Shown here one piece after another: positions 39,342 to 49,812 of a DNA stretch of 64,000 bases. How positions within the stretch are numbered: position 1 is the first letter of the stretch; each line of letters starts with the position of its first letter. Source of the DNA: Paracoccaceae bacterium. Its GTDB lineage: Bacteria > Pseudomonadota > Alphaproteobacteria > Rhodobacterales > Rhodobacteraceae. The notes beneath the pieces were generated by a model, which was not told the DNA's origin, searched no databases, and saw nothing but the letters and a program-made list of their open reading frames with translations. The position numbers and the translations under genes were made by a program. Location: the NCBI GenBank assembly GCA_022822495.1, contig JAJEBQ010000019.1:62001-126000 (forward strand), written 5' to 3'.

Positions 39342-41474
39342 ATGACAAAGCAATTAAGTGAGTGGGAACAAATTGCCCAGAAGGAATTAAGAGGAAAAGA
39401 CCCTAGCGAACTCAACAAGGAGACCCTTGAAGGTATTATTGTTAAACCTCTGTACACCCGACAAGACATAAAGGATAATCCCTATCTTGAATCATTACCT
39501 GGTGACGAACCTTTTCTTCGTGGCCCAAGAGCCACCATGTATACAGGAAAGCCATGGACCATCAGACAGTATGCAGGATTTTCTACGGCTGAAGAGTCAA
39601 ACTTATTCTATCGAAAAGCACTTGAAGGTGGTCAACAAGGAATTTCAGTGGCCTTTGATTTGGCCACTCACCGTGGCTATGACAGTGATCATCCCAGAGT
39701 AGAAGGAGATGTCGGTAAGGCTGGGGTTGCCATTGATTCAGTTGAAGATATGAAGATCCTGTTTGAAGGCATTCCCCTTGATAGAGTCTCTGTTTCAATG
39801 ACGATGAATGGAGCTGTGATTCCAATTCTGGCAAACTTTATTGTGGCCGGTGAAGAACAGGGCGTAGCTCGTGAAAAACTTTCCGGTACCATTCAAAATG
39901 ACATTTTGAAAGAGTTTATGGTGAGAAACACCTATATCTACCCGCCTGAGCCTTCAATGAGGATTGTCGGTGATATTATCGCTTTTACCAGTACTGAAAT
40001 GCCTAAATTCAATTCCATTTCAATATCCGGCTATCACATGCAAGAGGCCGGAGCAAATATCGTTCAGGAGTTGGCCTATACCCTCGCCGATGGAAGGGAA
40101 TATGTAAGGGCAGCTATCACAAGAGGTCTTGATGTCGATGTTTTTGCCGGGCGATTATCTTTCTTTTTCGCAATCGGAATGAACTTTTTCATGGAAGTAG
40201 CCAAACTGCGGGCAGCCCGAGTTCTCTGGCACCGAATCATGTCTGAATTTAATCCCCAAAAAAACCGCTCGAAAATGCTGCGGACCCATTGCCAGACGAG
40301 CGGTGTGAGTTTGCAGGCCCAAGATCCCTATAATAATGTCATCAGAACTTCTTATGAAGCTTTGGCTGCCGTGTTGGGAGGTACTCAATCACTCCATACG
40401 AACGCACTGGATGAAGCCATTGCGCTTCCTACGGAGTTTTCCGCCCGCATTGCCCGGAATACACAACTCATTCTGCAGGAAGAAATGGGAATTACTGATA
40501 CCATCGATCCACTGGCCGGGTCCTATTATGTGGAATCCTTGACCAATGAAATAACCAATAAAGCTTGGGAACTTCTTGAGGAAGTCGATGAAATGGGCGG
40601 CATGGTCAAAGCAATCAATTCCGGTTTGCCCAAACTCAGGATAGAAGAAACAGCGGCAAGACGTCAAGCTATGATTGATACGGGTGATGAAGTCATAGTT
40701 GGTGTCAACAAATATCTTCCACAAGAGGAAGAGGATATGGACATTCGAATGATAGAAAACCAAAAGGTGAGGGATGAGCAGGTCGCCAAGTTGGAACGCA
40801 TAAAAGGTTCAAGAAACAACGAAAAATGTCACCAGGCACTTTCGCAACTAAAAGAGGCGGCAAAAGGTGATGTCAATATCCTTGCAGCAGCAATTGACGC
40901 ATCACGGGAGAGAGCCACAGTTGGAGAAATCTCTCATGCCTTGGAAGAAGTGTATGGGCGTCATTTTGCCAATCCCAATACATTGACAGGCGTTTATGGA
41001 AGTGCTCTCAAAGACGATGAAGATTTTCGTACTATTCAAAACAAGGTTAATGAATTTGCTCATGAAGAAGGACGAAGACCACGTATTTTGGTCACCAAAA
41101 TGGGGCAAGATGGGCATGATCGAGGAGCCAGGGTCATTGCAACTGCCTTTGCTGACCTGGGATTTGATGTAGACATTGGCCCGTTGTTTCAAACACCTGA
41201 AGAAGCTGCTAGAGATGCCATTGATAACGATGTTCATGTTATTGGTGTCAGTTCACAAGCAGCAGGACACACAACCCTTGCCCCCAAACTTATCGAAAAC
41301 TTGAGGCGAGAAGGTGCCGAAGACAAAATTGTCATTTGTGGTGGGGTTATCCCTAAACAGGATCACCAATTCCTCTTTGATGTGGGCGTCAAAGCTGTGT
41401 TTGGACCTGGCACAAAAATTACCGATGCCGCCAGCAAGGTTCTGAGTTTGCTTAACGCCAAACAGAACACCTAG
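39342..41474 (+). CDS. mcmA: Methylmalonyl-CoA mutase (single-chain)
   Basis: A 710-residue B12 enzyme that isomerises (R)-methylmalonyl-CoA to succinyl-CoA. The N-terminal TIM barrel has [28 protein letters not shown] and the [19 protein letters not shown] block. The C-terminal cobalamin domain has MGQDGHDRG, with the axial-ligand histidine at 592, then HTTLAPKL and a closing [10 protein letters not shown]. It completes the route begun by PccAB; the MeaB chaperone is at 26.5 kb. The epimerase gene (mce) is not in the window. Confidence 0.97.
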   Translation: MTKQLSEWEQIAQKELRGKDPSELNKETLEGIIVKPLYTRQDIKDNPYLESLPGDEPFLRGPRATMYTGKPWTIRQYAGFSTAEESNLFYRKALEGGQQGISVAFDLATHRGYDSDHPRVEGDVGKAGVAIDSVEDMKILFEGIPLDRVSVSMTMNGAVIPILANFIVAGEEQGVAREKLSGTIQNDILKEFMVRNTYIYPPEPSMRIVGDIIAFTSTEMPKFNSISISGYHMQEAGANIVQELAYTLADGREYVRAAITRGLDVDVFAGRLSFFFAIGMNFFMEVAKLRAARVLWHRIMSEFNPQKNRSKMLRTHCQTSGVSLQAQDPYNNVIRTSYEALAAVLGGTQSLHTNALDEAIALPTEFSARIARNTQLILQEEMGITDTIDPLAGSYYVESLTNEITNKAWELLEEVDEMGGMVKAINSGLPKLRIEETAARRQAMIDTGDEVIVGVNKYLPQEEEDMDIRMIENQKVRDEQVAKLERIKGSRNNEKCHQALSQLKEAAKGDVNILAAAIDASRERATVGEISHALEEVYGRHFANPNTLTGVYGSALKDDEDFRTIQNKVNEFAHEEGRRPRILVTKMGQDGHDRGARVIATAFADLGFDVDIGPLFQTPEEAARDAIDNDVHVIGVSSQAAGHTTLAPKLIENLRREGAEDKIVICGGVIPKQDHQFLFDVGVKAVFGPGTKITDAASKVLSLLNAKQNT

Positions 41475-41484
41475 TTACTGTATC

Positions 41485-42855
41485 TTATAGCAGGACTGCA
41501 GCCGCCAACCCAAGAAAAGCAAAAAATCCAATTACATCAGTAACGGTCGTTACAAAAACACTTGAAGCAACGGCAGGATCAACCTTAATTTTTTCCAAAG
41601 CAACTGGAATTACTATTCCTGAAAGCCCTGCAACAACCATATTTACAATCATGGCCAGGCCGAGAACCATACCCAGATTGGCATCACCAAACCAAAAGAA
41701 TCCAATTCCTCCTATGATGAGAGCAAAAATGATGCCGTTTATTAAACCAACCCAAATCTCCCTTTTAATAACCCGTCCTGAATTCAATCCGGTCAAATCC
41801 TTTGTTGCCAAAGCCCTTACAGCTACGGTTAACGATTGCGTACCTGCATTACCACCCATGGATGCAACGATTGGCATCAATACAGCCAAAGCAACGATTG
41901 CTTCAATCGTTTCTGTAAATTGTGAAATAACAATGGAGGCCAAAACAGCTGTTCCCAAATTGATCAACAACCAGGGGAATCTTTGACGTGCTATACCAAA
42001 AACACGATCTGTAAGACTTTCATCACCAACACCCGCCAGCCTCATCAAATCCTCTTCAGCCTCTTCATCCAGAACAACCATGGCATCATCAATGGTTATG
42101 ACCCCGACAACTCGATTGTTTTCATCCACCACAGGGGCTGAAATTAAATGGTACTGGTTGAAGGCATAAGCCACTTCGTGTTGATCCTCAAGCACAGGAA
42201 AGGTTTTGAAATCCTCATCAGCAATAGTATTGAGCTCAACCTCACGATTGGAAGCCATCAAACGTCCCAACGAAACCTGGTATACCGGTTCAATCCTGGG
42301 TGAAACAACCAGAATATGATAGAATTCTTCAGGTAAATTATCTGAACTTCTGATATGATCAATCGCCTGCCCAACAGTCCAGCCTTCTGGTAACATGACA
42401 AATTTTCTTTGCATTAAGCGGCCGGCAGTATCCTCGGGGCATTGAAGTGACATCTGAACGGCCGCAAGGTCAGTCTCTTCCAAAGCTCCCAGGAATACAT
42501 CCTGCTGTTCTGTTTCCAGATCTTCGACGATATCAACGATATCATCCGATTCAAGATCACCGACGGCGCTGGCAATTTGGGTAGGATTCAGAAGTGAAAC
42601 AATCTCATCCCTGATTTTCTCTTCGAGCTCGGACAAAACCTCCAAGTCAAAATCATGCCCCCAAAGGGTGACCAGGGCAGTTCTTGTTTCGGCATCGAAT
42701 TGTTCAAGCAAATCTGCAATATCGGCTTCATGGATGTCCCTAAACAGTTCTTGCAGGTGATTTTTGTCTTCTGTCTGTATGGCCCAAAGAACCGACTCAG
42801 CCAATCCTGAGGTTAACTCAAATGTGGTCTCTTGACTTGTATTATTTTCAACCAT
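41485..42855 (-). CDS. mgtE: MgtE-type magnesium transporter
   Basis: A 456-residue Mg2+ channel. The cytosolic N-domain (LFRDIHEADIADLLEQFDAETR) is followed by two CBS domains that sense Mg2+ and then five membrane helices. The pore region contains PIVASMGGNAGTQSLTVAVRALA, a family signature. The end PAVASSVFVTTVTDVIGFFAFLGLA holds the conserved aspartate of the metal site. It converges with mcm, with a 10-bp gap. Confidence 0.95.
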   Translation of the reverse strand: MVENNTSQETTFELTSGLAESVLWAIQTEDKNHLQELFRDIHEADIADLLEQFDAETRTALVTLWGHDFDLEVLSELEEKIRDEIVSLLNPTQIASAVGDLESDDIVDIVEDLETEQQDVFLGALEETDLAAVQMSLQCPEDTAGRLMQRKFVMLPEGWTVGQAIDHIRSSDNLPEEFYHILVVSPRIEPVYQVSLGRLMASNREVELNTIADEDFKTFPVLEDQHEVAYAFNQYHLISAPVVDENNRVVGVITIDDAMVVLDEEAEEDLMRLAGVGDESLTDRVFGIARQRFPWLLINLGTAVLASIVISQFTETIEAIVALAVLMPIVASMGGNAGTQSLTVAVRALATKDLTGLNSGRVIKREIWVGLINGIIFALIIGGIGFFWFGDANLGMVLGLAMIVNMVVAGLSGIVIPVALEKIKVDPAVASSVFVTTVTDVIGFFAFLGLAAAVLL

Positions 42856-42985
42856 TTTCCCTCCAGTCGATTTCAGGAATTGATAATTTTTATCAGGCAG
42901 TGTTTCAGTTCAAACTTGTTGTGCGATAATTCTTGGGGCTTTTTACTTTTTGCCTATGTTATTGTAACTGTTATGAAAAATAAAT

Positions 42986-44305
42986 ATGAATTTCGATATG
43001 GGTAGGAAGAAATTAATCCTGGGTCAAACCCTGGGCTTTAACCAGGACCCGTTTTTTGGTTCAATTCAGGCTGCTACGGCATATAATTCCAGTGGGGCAA
43101 TCTACATTAAAGATGGCCTCATTTCTGATCTTGGCAATCGCACAGAATTATTGTCAAAATATCGTGATGTTCCAACCTTCGACTATTCGAATTATCTCCT
43201 GACAGCAGGAATGATAGACTCTCATGCCCATTATCCTCAAACCCGGATTATTGCCAGCTGGGGTGCCCGGTTAATCGAATGGTTGAACACTTATACCTTC
43301 CCGGAAGAAGAAAAATTTGGTGATATAGATTATGCCAGGCAAACGGCAGAATTTTATATTGATACCCTTTTAAAAAATGGCATTACTACGGCAAGCACCT
43401 TTTGTACGATACATCCGGTGAGCGTTGATGCCATATTTGAGAGTGCATTAAGTCGAGGTATGCGGATTGTAGCTGGCAAAACCTGTATGGACCGCAACGC
43501 ACCTCCAGGACTACTTGATACGGTAAATTCTGGTTACGACGACTCAAAAAGGTTGCTCGAAAGATGGCATAATAAAGATCGATTATCTTACGCCATTTCA
43601 CCCAGATTTGCACCAACATCTTCGGCCGAGCAACTTGAGGCTTTGGGGTCACTATGGCAAGAATACCCTGATTGTCTGATGCAAACTCACCTTTCTGAGC
43701 AAGTGGAAGAAATCGCATGGGTTGGATCCCTCTTCCCCAGCAGAAAAGATTATTTGGATGTCTATCAACACTTCAATTTGCTGGGCAAGAGAGGTCTGTA
43801 TGGTCATTGTATTCACTTGAGCGCAAGAGAATTGGACCGCCTCAAAGAAGTTGAAGGAAAGCTCATACATTGTCCAACCTCAAATCTGTTTATAGGCTCA
43901 GGTTTATTCAGAACTTGGGACCGTAAGGCCGATGGGCTGAATGTTGGTTTGGCAACTGATACCGGTGGCGGTTCTTCCTTTTCAATGTTTCGAGTGATGG
44001 CATCTGCTTACGAAGTAAGTCAACTTTGTGGTCATGCCTTGCATCCTTCACAACTTTTTTGGTTAGCAACCGTAGCAAATGCCCAAGCCCTGCACATGGA
44101 AGACACCATAGGGAATCTTCAAATTGGCCTGGAGGCTGATATTATAGCAATTGATTTATATTCAACAGAGGTTATCAGCCAACGGTCTAAAGATGCTGAA
44201 AATATATGGGATAAGTTATTTCCCACGATCATGATGGGTAACCAAAGTGCAATAAGAAATGTCTGGGTAGCCGGTAATGAGTTTGGAGATTTATCCCGTA
44301 ATTAA
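42986..44305 (+). CDS. guaD: Guanine deaminase
   Basis: A 439-residue amidohydrolase that converts guanine to xanthine. Zn ligands HAH at 80-82 lie in GMIDSHAHYPQ, the GuaD-specific form. Further blocks are SYAISPRFAPTSS, QTHLSEQVEEI (third histidine), YGHCIHLS and ATDTGGGSSFSMF with the catalytic aspartate. An internal ATG at 42998 is an alternative start. Together with the nearby upp and the distant NCS2 permease it supports nucleobase salvage. Confidence 0.94.
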   Translation: MNFDMGRKKLILGQTLGFNQDPFFGSIQAATAYNSSGAIYIKDGLISDLGNRTELLSKYRDVPTFDYSNYLLTAGMIDSHAHYPQTRIIASWGARLIEWLNTYTFPEEEKFGDIDYARQTAEFYIDTLLKNGITTASTFCTIHPVSVDAIFESALSRGMRIVAGKTCMDRNAPPGLLDTVNSGYDDSKRLLERWHNKDRLSYAISPRFAPTSSAEQLEALGSLWQEYPDCLMQTHLSEQVEEIAWVGSLFPSRKDYLDVYQHFNLLGKRGLYGHCIHLSARELDRLKEVEGKLIHCPTSNLFIGSGLFRTWDRKADGLNVGLATDTGGGSSFSMFRVMASAYEVSQLCGHALHPSQLFWLATVANAQALHMEDTIGNLQIGLEADIIAIDLYSTEVISQRSKDAENIWDKLFPTIMMGNQSAIRNVWVAGNEFGDLSRN

Positions 44306-44339
44306 TTCCATCTGAATCAATTAGATTGTTGTGCCAGTT

Positions 44340-44975
44340 TTATGTCGTTCCATACAATCTATCGCCAGCATCACCCAAACCGGGAAGTATATATCCCAAT
44401 TCATTTAACCTGGTATCCAGTGCAGCAGTTATAACCTGTACATCCGGATGTGTATCTCGCATGATCTCAACGCCTTCAGGGGCAGCCAACAGACACACAA
44501 ATCTTATATTTTTGGCACCTTCCTCCTTAAGCCTTGATACCGCTGCGGCGGCCGAATGTCCCGTAGCAAGCATTGGATCAAGCAGAATAACCAGTCTTGC
44601 CTCAATATCCAAAGGAACTTTAAAATAATACTCGACCGGTTTAAGGGTTTCTTCATTTCGGTATAATCCAATATAGCCAACTCGGGCTGAAGGAATTAAT
44701 TCCAACACCCCTTCCAAAAGTCCATTACCAGCCCTCAGGATAGAAACCAGTGCTAACTTCTTGCCTAACAGAGATGGTGATTCCATTGGCATTAATGGTG
44801 TTTCAATGGATTTTTTACCTAGAGGAAGGTCGCGAGTGATTTCATAAGCCAACAACATCGAAATTTCCCGAAGCAACCTTCTGAATTCCGAAGATGATGT
44901 TTCTTTTTTCCTGATCAAGGTTAATTTGTGTTGAATCAGCGGATGATTCACCACCGTCAGATTCTTTTCCACCAT
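44340..44975 (-). CDS. upp: Uracil phosphoribosyltransferase
   Basis: A 211-residue enzyme that makes UMP from uracil and PRPP. The PRPP loop reads [22 protein letters not shown], with H where G is commoner. The C-terminus [19 protein letters not shown] contains the uracil-recognition segment (YxxPGxGD). The N-terminus has [24 protein letters not shown], typical for Upp. Convergent with guaD. Confidence 0.96.
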   Translation of the reverse strand: MVEKNLTVVNHPLIQHKLTLIRKKETSSSEFRRLLREISMLLAYEITRDLPLGKKSIETPLMPMESPSLLGKKLALVSILRAGNGLLEGVLELIPSARVGYIGLYRNEETLKPVEYYFKVPLDIEARLVILLDPMLATGHSAAAAVSRLKEEGAKNIRFVCLLAAPEGVEIMRDTHPDVQVITAALDTRLNELGYILPGLGDAGDRLYGTT

Positions 44976-45023
44976 ACTCTTTTCTTTCCTATCAAATTAA
45001 TTCGATGTCTCTTATCTCTCGAA

Positions 45024-46916
45024 TTATACTTTGGGGTAACCTATGGTTGCCAATTTTTCGGTAATTTCATCCAAAATCACCGGATCATCAATGGTGGCAG
45101 GAGTGTTAAACTCTTCCCCGTTGGCAATCTTAACCATGGTCCCACGTAAAATCTTACCCGAACGTGTTTTGGGCAAGCGATCAACAACAACAGCCTGCTT
45201 AAATGCCGCAACTGGACCGATTTTCTCTCGAATAAGTTTGATACATTCGGGTATAACCTGTTCTTTTTTCTCTTCGGAGCCTGCGTTCAAGCAAACAAAT
45301 CCCATGGGAATCTGGCCTTTCAACTTGTCTGCCGCACCGATAACGGCACATTCTGCCACATCTGGATGACTAGCGATGACTTCTTCCAACCCACCGGTTG
45401 ATAATCTATGCCCCGCCACATTGATCACGTCGTCGGTTCTGGCCATAATATAGACATAACCATTTTCGTCCATGTACCCTGCATCACCGGTGTTGTAATA
45501 TCCTGGAAATTCATCAAGATAACTCTCAATGTACCTTTGGTCAGCGTTCCACAAGGTCGGGAAGTTACCTGGTGGAAGGGGTAATTTTACTGTGATAGAA
45601 CCAAGTTGACCCCTGGGGAGCTCATTTCCCTCAGTGTCCAGGATTTGAATATCATATCCCGGCATCGGCACAAAGGAGGATCCATGTTTTATTGGCAGCA
45701 TCTCTATACCTATGGGATTACCGGTTATAGGCCAGCCGGTTTCCGTTTGCCACCAATGATCAATAACAGGTACCTTTAAATTTCTTTCAGCCCAATAAAG
45801 TGTATCAGGGTCGGCCCTTTCTCCTGCCAAAAAGAGGGTTTTAAAGCAGGACATGTCATAATTTTTCAACAATATCGCATCAGGATCATCTCGCTTGATT
45901 GCTCTGAAAGCCGTTGGTGCTGTAAATAGGGTACTTACCTTATTTTCAGAAATTACTCGCCAGAACGCTCCGGCGTCAGGTGTTCCAACCGGTTTTCCCT
46001 CGTAAAGCACAGTTGTATTGCCATGGATTAATGGTGCGTAACATATATAGGAATGTCCTACCACCCACCCAACATCGGAAGCTGCCCAAAATACCTCACC
46101 GGGTTCTACACCATAAAAATTCTTCATTGTCCAGTTAAGGGCAACAAGATGTCCACCACTCGGTCTGATTACCCCTTTGGGTTGACCTGTAGTTCCTGAG
46201 GTATACAAGATATAAAGGGGGTGATTCCCAGGCAGTGGGATGCAATCAATTGGTTCTGCTGCAGCAACCGTCTCTTTCCAGTCAAAATCTCTTCCGACTA
46301 TTAATTCTGCTGAACACTCTTTTCGTTGAAAGATCAAGCAACTTTGCGGTTTAGAGCTTGCCAGATTGATTGCTTCATCAAGCAAGGGCTTGTAAGTCAC
46401 CAACCGGTTTGGTTCGATGCCACACGAGGCAGATAATATGCATTTGGGTTGGGCATCATCAATTCTTACAGCCAATTCTCTGGACGCAAACCCGCCAAAA
46501 ACGACAGAATGTATGGCCCCCATACGATTACAAGCCAACATTGCAACTACCGCTTCCGGGATCATCGGCATATAAATGACAACTCTGTCGCCCGTTTCGA
46601 CACCAAGCTTTACCAGAGCTCCCGCCACTTTTGAGACCTGTATAAGTAATTCAGAGTAGGTAATTTTGGATTTAACTCCCGTAACCGGGCTGTCGTAAAT
46701 TATAGCGGGTTGATCACCTCTACCTGAATTAACATGTCGGTCAACTGCATTCCAACATGTATTGACCAATCCATCATCAAACCAACTGTAAAATGGTTTT
46801 TTCTTGGTAAAAAGAGCTTTTGAAGGCTTTTTCTCCCATTCGATGCCTTCACACATATCCAACCAAAAGGATTCTGGATCACTTTTCCAAGCGCCGTATA
46901 CCTCTCTATAACTCAT
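45024..46916 (-). CDS. prpE: Propionyl-CoA synthetase (PrpE-type)
   Basis: A 630-residue AMP-forming acyl-CoA ligase. The start MSYREVYGAWKSDPESFW and the block GGHLVALNWTMKNFYG place it in the PrpE/ACSS3 branch rather than acetyl-CoA synthetase. The P-loop is YILYTSGTTGQPKGVIRP, followed by WWQTETGWPI (A5), YYNTGDAGY (A7) and RTRSGKILRGTM-type A10 with the catalytic, acetylation-regulated lysine in KTRSGKILR. It would activate propionate for PccAB and Mcm encoded 4-10 kb upstream. Confidence 0.93.
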   Translation of the reverse strand: MSYREVYGAWKSDPESFWLDMCEGIEWEKKPSKALFTKKKPFYSWFDDGLVNTCWNAVDRHVNSGRGDQPAIIYDSPVTGVKSKITYSELLIQVSKVAGALVKLGVETGDRVVIYMPMIPEAVVAMLACNRMGAIHSVVFGGFASRELAVRIDDAQPKCILSASCGIEPNRLVTYKPLLDEAINLASSKPQSCLIFQRKECSAELIVGRDFDWKETVAAAEPIDCIPLPGNHPLYILYTSGTTGQPKGVIRPSGGHLVALNWTMKNFYGVEPGEVFWAASDVGWVVGHSYICYAPLIHGNTTVLYEGKPVGTPDAGAFWRVISENKVSTLFTAPTAFRAIKRDDPDAILLKNYDMSCFKTLFLAGERADPDTLYWAERNLKVPVIDHWWQTETGWPITGNPIGIEMLPIKHGSSFVPMPGYDIQILDTEGNELPRGQLGSITVKLPLPPGNFPTLWNADQRYIESYLDEFPGYYNTGDAGYMDENGYVYIMARTDDVINVAGHRLSTGGLEEVIASHPDVAECAVIGAADKLKGQIPMGFVCLNAGSEEKKEQVIPECIKLIREKIGPVAAFKQAVVVDRLPKTRSGKILRGTMVKIANGEEFNTPATIDDPVILDEITEKLATIGYPKV

Positions 46917-47014
46917 GAATCTCTATCAACTCCATCAATTCATACATCTCCCAAAAAAATAAGAAAAAATTCTTATTTTCGAAATTCAATTTATTCAAAC
47001 GATTACAAAATCAT

Positions 47015-47041
47015 ACCCGGAAAAAGTATCATCTGCCGGGT
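47015..47041. terminator. Hairpin between the PilP-like gene and prpE
   Basis: ACCCGG / CCGGGT, a 6-bp perfect stem around a 15-base loop, lies 45 bases after the PilP-like stop (minus strand). On that strand ATGATTTTG follows. A modest terminator candidate. Confidence 0.4.
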
Positions 47042-47085
47042 AATGTGGAGAAAATGGGATATTAGGACGACTCTCAAACTCCAAG

Positions 47086-47460
47086 TCAATTATTCATTCT
47101 GAGAACGTAATTGTTGTTGTTTCTGATATAGATCATTTCACTCTTGCCGATGGAAATAACTGTTCCCTTGTCAAACTGGCTACCAACTTTCAACCGCATC
47201 AATTGCCCCTGCGGTGTAAGCAATAGAGCCTCTCTGTCCTCAGGAGGTCCAAAGACCCCGATTAGGTTATAGGTATTTAAATTCAGGACATTATTTTCGA
47301 CCGAAAACCCATCGGTAATATAGTCTCTCTTTTGTTTCTTAGCAGCACCTTTAGGCCGGTTGAGGGTATCGGGCCTTTGCCAAATTCCTACATACAATCT
47401 TTTAGGACCGGATAAACTTAGTGGGCGTAGCAATGGGGACAGATACTCGGTTAAATTCAC
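47086..47460 (-). CDS. PilP-like small protein
   Basis: A 124-residue protein. The C-terminal 65 residues form a compact beta domain with NTYNLIGVFGPPEDREALLLT, then RLKVGSQFDKGTVISIGKSEMIYIRN and VLRM. This is the pattern of PilP/GspC-HR-like periplasmic domains (LIGVxG...RxALV...G...KVGD.....G.V..I...). The N-terminal half is basic and probably disordered, and no signal peptide or lipobox is visible, which is odd for PilP. It lies 53 bp after the next gene on the same strand, probably one operon. In Rhodobacterales the two regions resemble the two ends of one long uncharacterised protein (from memory). Confidence 0.65.
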   Translation of the reverse strand: MNLTEYLSPLLRPLSLSGPKRLYVGIWQRPDTLNRPKGAAKKQKRDYITDGFSVENNVLNLNTYNLIGVFGPPEDREALLLTPQGQLMRLKVGSQFDKGTVISIGKSEMIYIRNNNNYVLRMNN

Positions 47461-47513
47461 TTATATCCCTCCAAGATACAGAATACGTTATACACTCTAT
47501 AACCGATCATAAT

Positions 47514-48110
47514 TTAGTAAACCATCTGGTGATCGTTCGAATTTGATTTAGGTAATTTTACTGCCATCATTTCCAATTGAGTTGCATCAAATAAATTTTC
47601 TCCAGATTTTGACCGACTATTTGATTTCAAATCGAAAACGGCAACTCTTTCATAGCTATTGCTCTTAGGCAACCCAACGACATAATTTGGTTTGAAACTA
47701 TGTTTTTCAGTGAATTTTATGGCATTTTCTATGATGCTGGTTTGGATCAAGGCGAAGTTTAGTCGTCCCTTTTCAAGGTACCAATCATACGTGGATTCTG
47801 AAATGGGTTCGGTACTTATTTGGCTGAGATAATTGTTCAATTTTTTTGGCTTCAACTTACGAACCTTCTCCCCTGCTTCAATGTTGTAACACCTTATCTC
47901 GTTGGAAGGTAATACCACTATGGTTGATAAATTTCTTTCCCCGAGTTGAATGGAATTTCTCTTCAACTTTTGCATTCTGTGATCCAGGTCTGGCTCACCA
48001 TGTTGAATAGAATCGAGAAGAAACCAAATTCCTCCTTTCTTGCGGTGAAACAAATGCACCATGGTATAACTGAATTTAAGGGCCAAATTCGGAACCATTG
48101 AATTTCCCAT
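47514..48110 (-). CDS. Uncharacterised alphaproteobacterial protein, possibly PilM/GspL-like
   Basis: A 198-residue protein. The N-terminus (LALKFSYTMVHLFHRKKGGIWFLLDSI) and the blocks LSTIVVLPSNEIRCYNIEAG and DWYLEKGRLNFALIQTSIIENAIKFTEKHSFKPNYVVGLP look like the actin-fold N-domain of PilM/GspL proteins, in which two short strands precede a lipid- or protein-binding segment. There is no membrane helix. The C-terminal 45 residues are low in conservation. Divergent from the D-lactate dehydrogenase gene and upstream of the PilP-like gene. The function is not established. Confidence 0.6.
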   Translation of the reverse strand: MGNSMVPNLALKFSYTMVHLFHRKKGGIWFLLDSIQHGEPDLDHRMQKLKRNSIQLGERNLSTIVVLPSNEIRCYNIEAGEKVRKLKPKKLNNYLSQISTEPISESTYDWYLEKGRLNFALIQTSIIENAIKFTEKHSFKPNYVVGLPKSNSYERVAVFDLKSNSRSKSGENLFDATQLEMMAVKLPKSNSNDHQMVY

Positions 48111-48226
48111 GTCCTAATCACTTTGGTAAATTGCGACTTAATTCTACCAAAATATAACTCAATTGGTTATTACTATTAACTCATAAGAAAATAAAAGAGC
48201 CTTTACCGCCATATTCAGGAGCAAAA

Positions 48227-49603
48227 ATGTCCGTAGAAAATGCAATGTTAAGATTGAAAAAAATTTTTGGTGAACGTTTTTCGACTAATAAATCAATACT
48301 AGAGGTTCATGGTTCGGATGAATCCTATTTTCCATGCACACCTCCCGATGGGGTGGTATTCCCTATTAGCAAAGAGGAAATTGTACAAATCATATCCATT
48401 TGTAGTGAAGAAAATTGTCCTGTTATTCCCTGGGGAGTGGGTACGTCACTAGAAGGGCATTCTCTGGCATTCAAAGGTGGCATAACCATTGATTTTATAA
48501 ACATGAAAAAAATCCTGGAGGTTAATGAAGAGGATCTTAATGTAGTTATTCAACCCGGTATCACTCGCGAAGAATTAAATCAGGAGTTGCGAACAACAGG
48601 TCTGTTTTTTCCAATTGATCCAGGTGCAAATGCGACTTTGGGCGGAATGGCTGCGACACGCGCATCAGGTACAACTGCCGTCAGATACGGAACGATGAAG
48701 GAAAATGTCCTTTCCCTGGAAGTCGTGCTCGCTGATGGTAAAATTATCAGAACAGGAACCAGGGCCAAGAAGGATTCTTCCGGCTATGACTTAACTTCTT
48801 TATTCATTGGTTCAGAGGGAACCCTTGGTATTATTACTGAAATTACCTTGAAGTTACAAGGTCAGCCCGAGGCTGTTTCAGCTGCAGTATGTGCCTTTGA
48901 GGATATTGAGTCAGCAGTAAACTCAGTGATTTTAATTACCCAAATGGGGATACCGATAGCCAGGATTGAATTGGTCGATTCAGCCATGATTAGGGGGTTG
49001 AATCTTTGGGACAAGGATTTCGAATTGCCTGAAACTTCTCACCTGTTTCTGGAGTTTCATGGTTCAAATAATGGCGTAAAGGAGCAGGCTGAAACAGTAG
49101 GAGAAATCATTTCGGAATATGGCGGCAGTGACTATAAATGGGCTACAAAAACTGAAGAACGCAATCAACTTTGGAGGGCCAGACATAATGCTTATTATGC
49201 TGCCAAGGCTTTAAGGCCAGGTTGTATGGTATTAACAACTGATTCCTGTGTTCCAATCTCAAAACTATCCGAAGCCATTCTTGAAACAATAGAAGATATC
49301 AAGAATAGTCCTTTGGAGGGCCCAATCGTTGGTCATGTTGGTGATGGGAATTTTCATACAGCCTTACTTCTTGACCCTAACGAGCCCAAGGAATTGGAAA
49401 TTGCGAAAGAAATATCTGCAAAATTAAATGCCAGAAGTTTAGCTCTAGGTGGTACTGTAACTGGTGAGCATGGAATTGGGAAAGGGAAAATGCAATACAT
49501 GCACAAGCAACACGGTGAAGCATGGCAAATAATGGGTGGTATTAAACGTACCTTGGACCCCAAGAATATACTTAATCCAGGTAAAGTGGTCAGTTTAAAC
49601 TAA
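48227..49603 (+). CDS. D-lactate dehydrogenase / glycolate oxidase GlcD-type flavoprotein
   Basis: A 458-residue FAD-linked oxidase. The FAD (PCMH) domain has PVIPWGVGTSLEGHS and GLFFPIDPGANATLGGMAATRASGTTAVRYGT. The C-terminal substrate domain has GHVGDGNFHTALL, GTVTGEHGIGKGKMQYM and DPKNILNPGKV. The overall shape matches cytochrome-linked D-lactate dehydrogenase (Dld2/DLD) more than glycolate oxidase, which would need GlcE and GlcF partners that are not adjacent. It would feed lactate-derived electrons into respiration. Confidence 0.88.
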   Translation: MSVENAMLRLKKIFGERFSTNKSILEVHGSDESYFPCTPPDGVVFPISKEEIVQIISICSEENCPVIPWGVGTSLEGHSLAFKGGITIDFINMKKILEVNEEDLNVVIQPGITREELNQELRTTGLFFPIDPGANATLGGMAATRASGTTAVRYGTMKENVLSLEVVLADGKIIRTGTRAKKDSSGYDLTSLFIGSEGTLGIITEITLKLQGQPEAVSAAVCAFEDIESAVNSVILITQMGIPIARIELVDSAMIRGLNLWDKDFELPETSHLFLEFHGSNNGVKEQAETVGEIISEYGGSDYKWATKTEERNQLWRARHNAYYAAKALRPGCMVLTTDSCVPISKLSEAILETIEDIKNSPLEGPIVGHVGDGNFHTALLLDPNEPKELEIAKEISAKLNARSLALGGTVTGEHGIGKGKMQYMHKQHGEAWQIMGGIKRTLDPKNILNPGKVVSLN

Positions 49604-49812
49604 AAGCATCTTACAAGCTAGAATTAGATTATTTGCAATACACTGATCTTTTGGCATGCACTTAACATCCTTACTCAAAAGGTATACAAAACGGTTTGTC
49701 GTTCTCAATGGCAATCAAAAAAATTGAGTGGGGTCTGTATCTGGCCGAACCAAACACAAACCCCGGCGATTATTACATTCACGTATAATAATTCTTTTTA
49801 AACTTCAAAATC

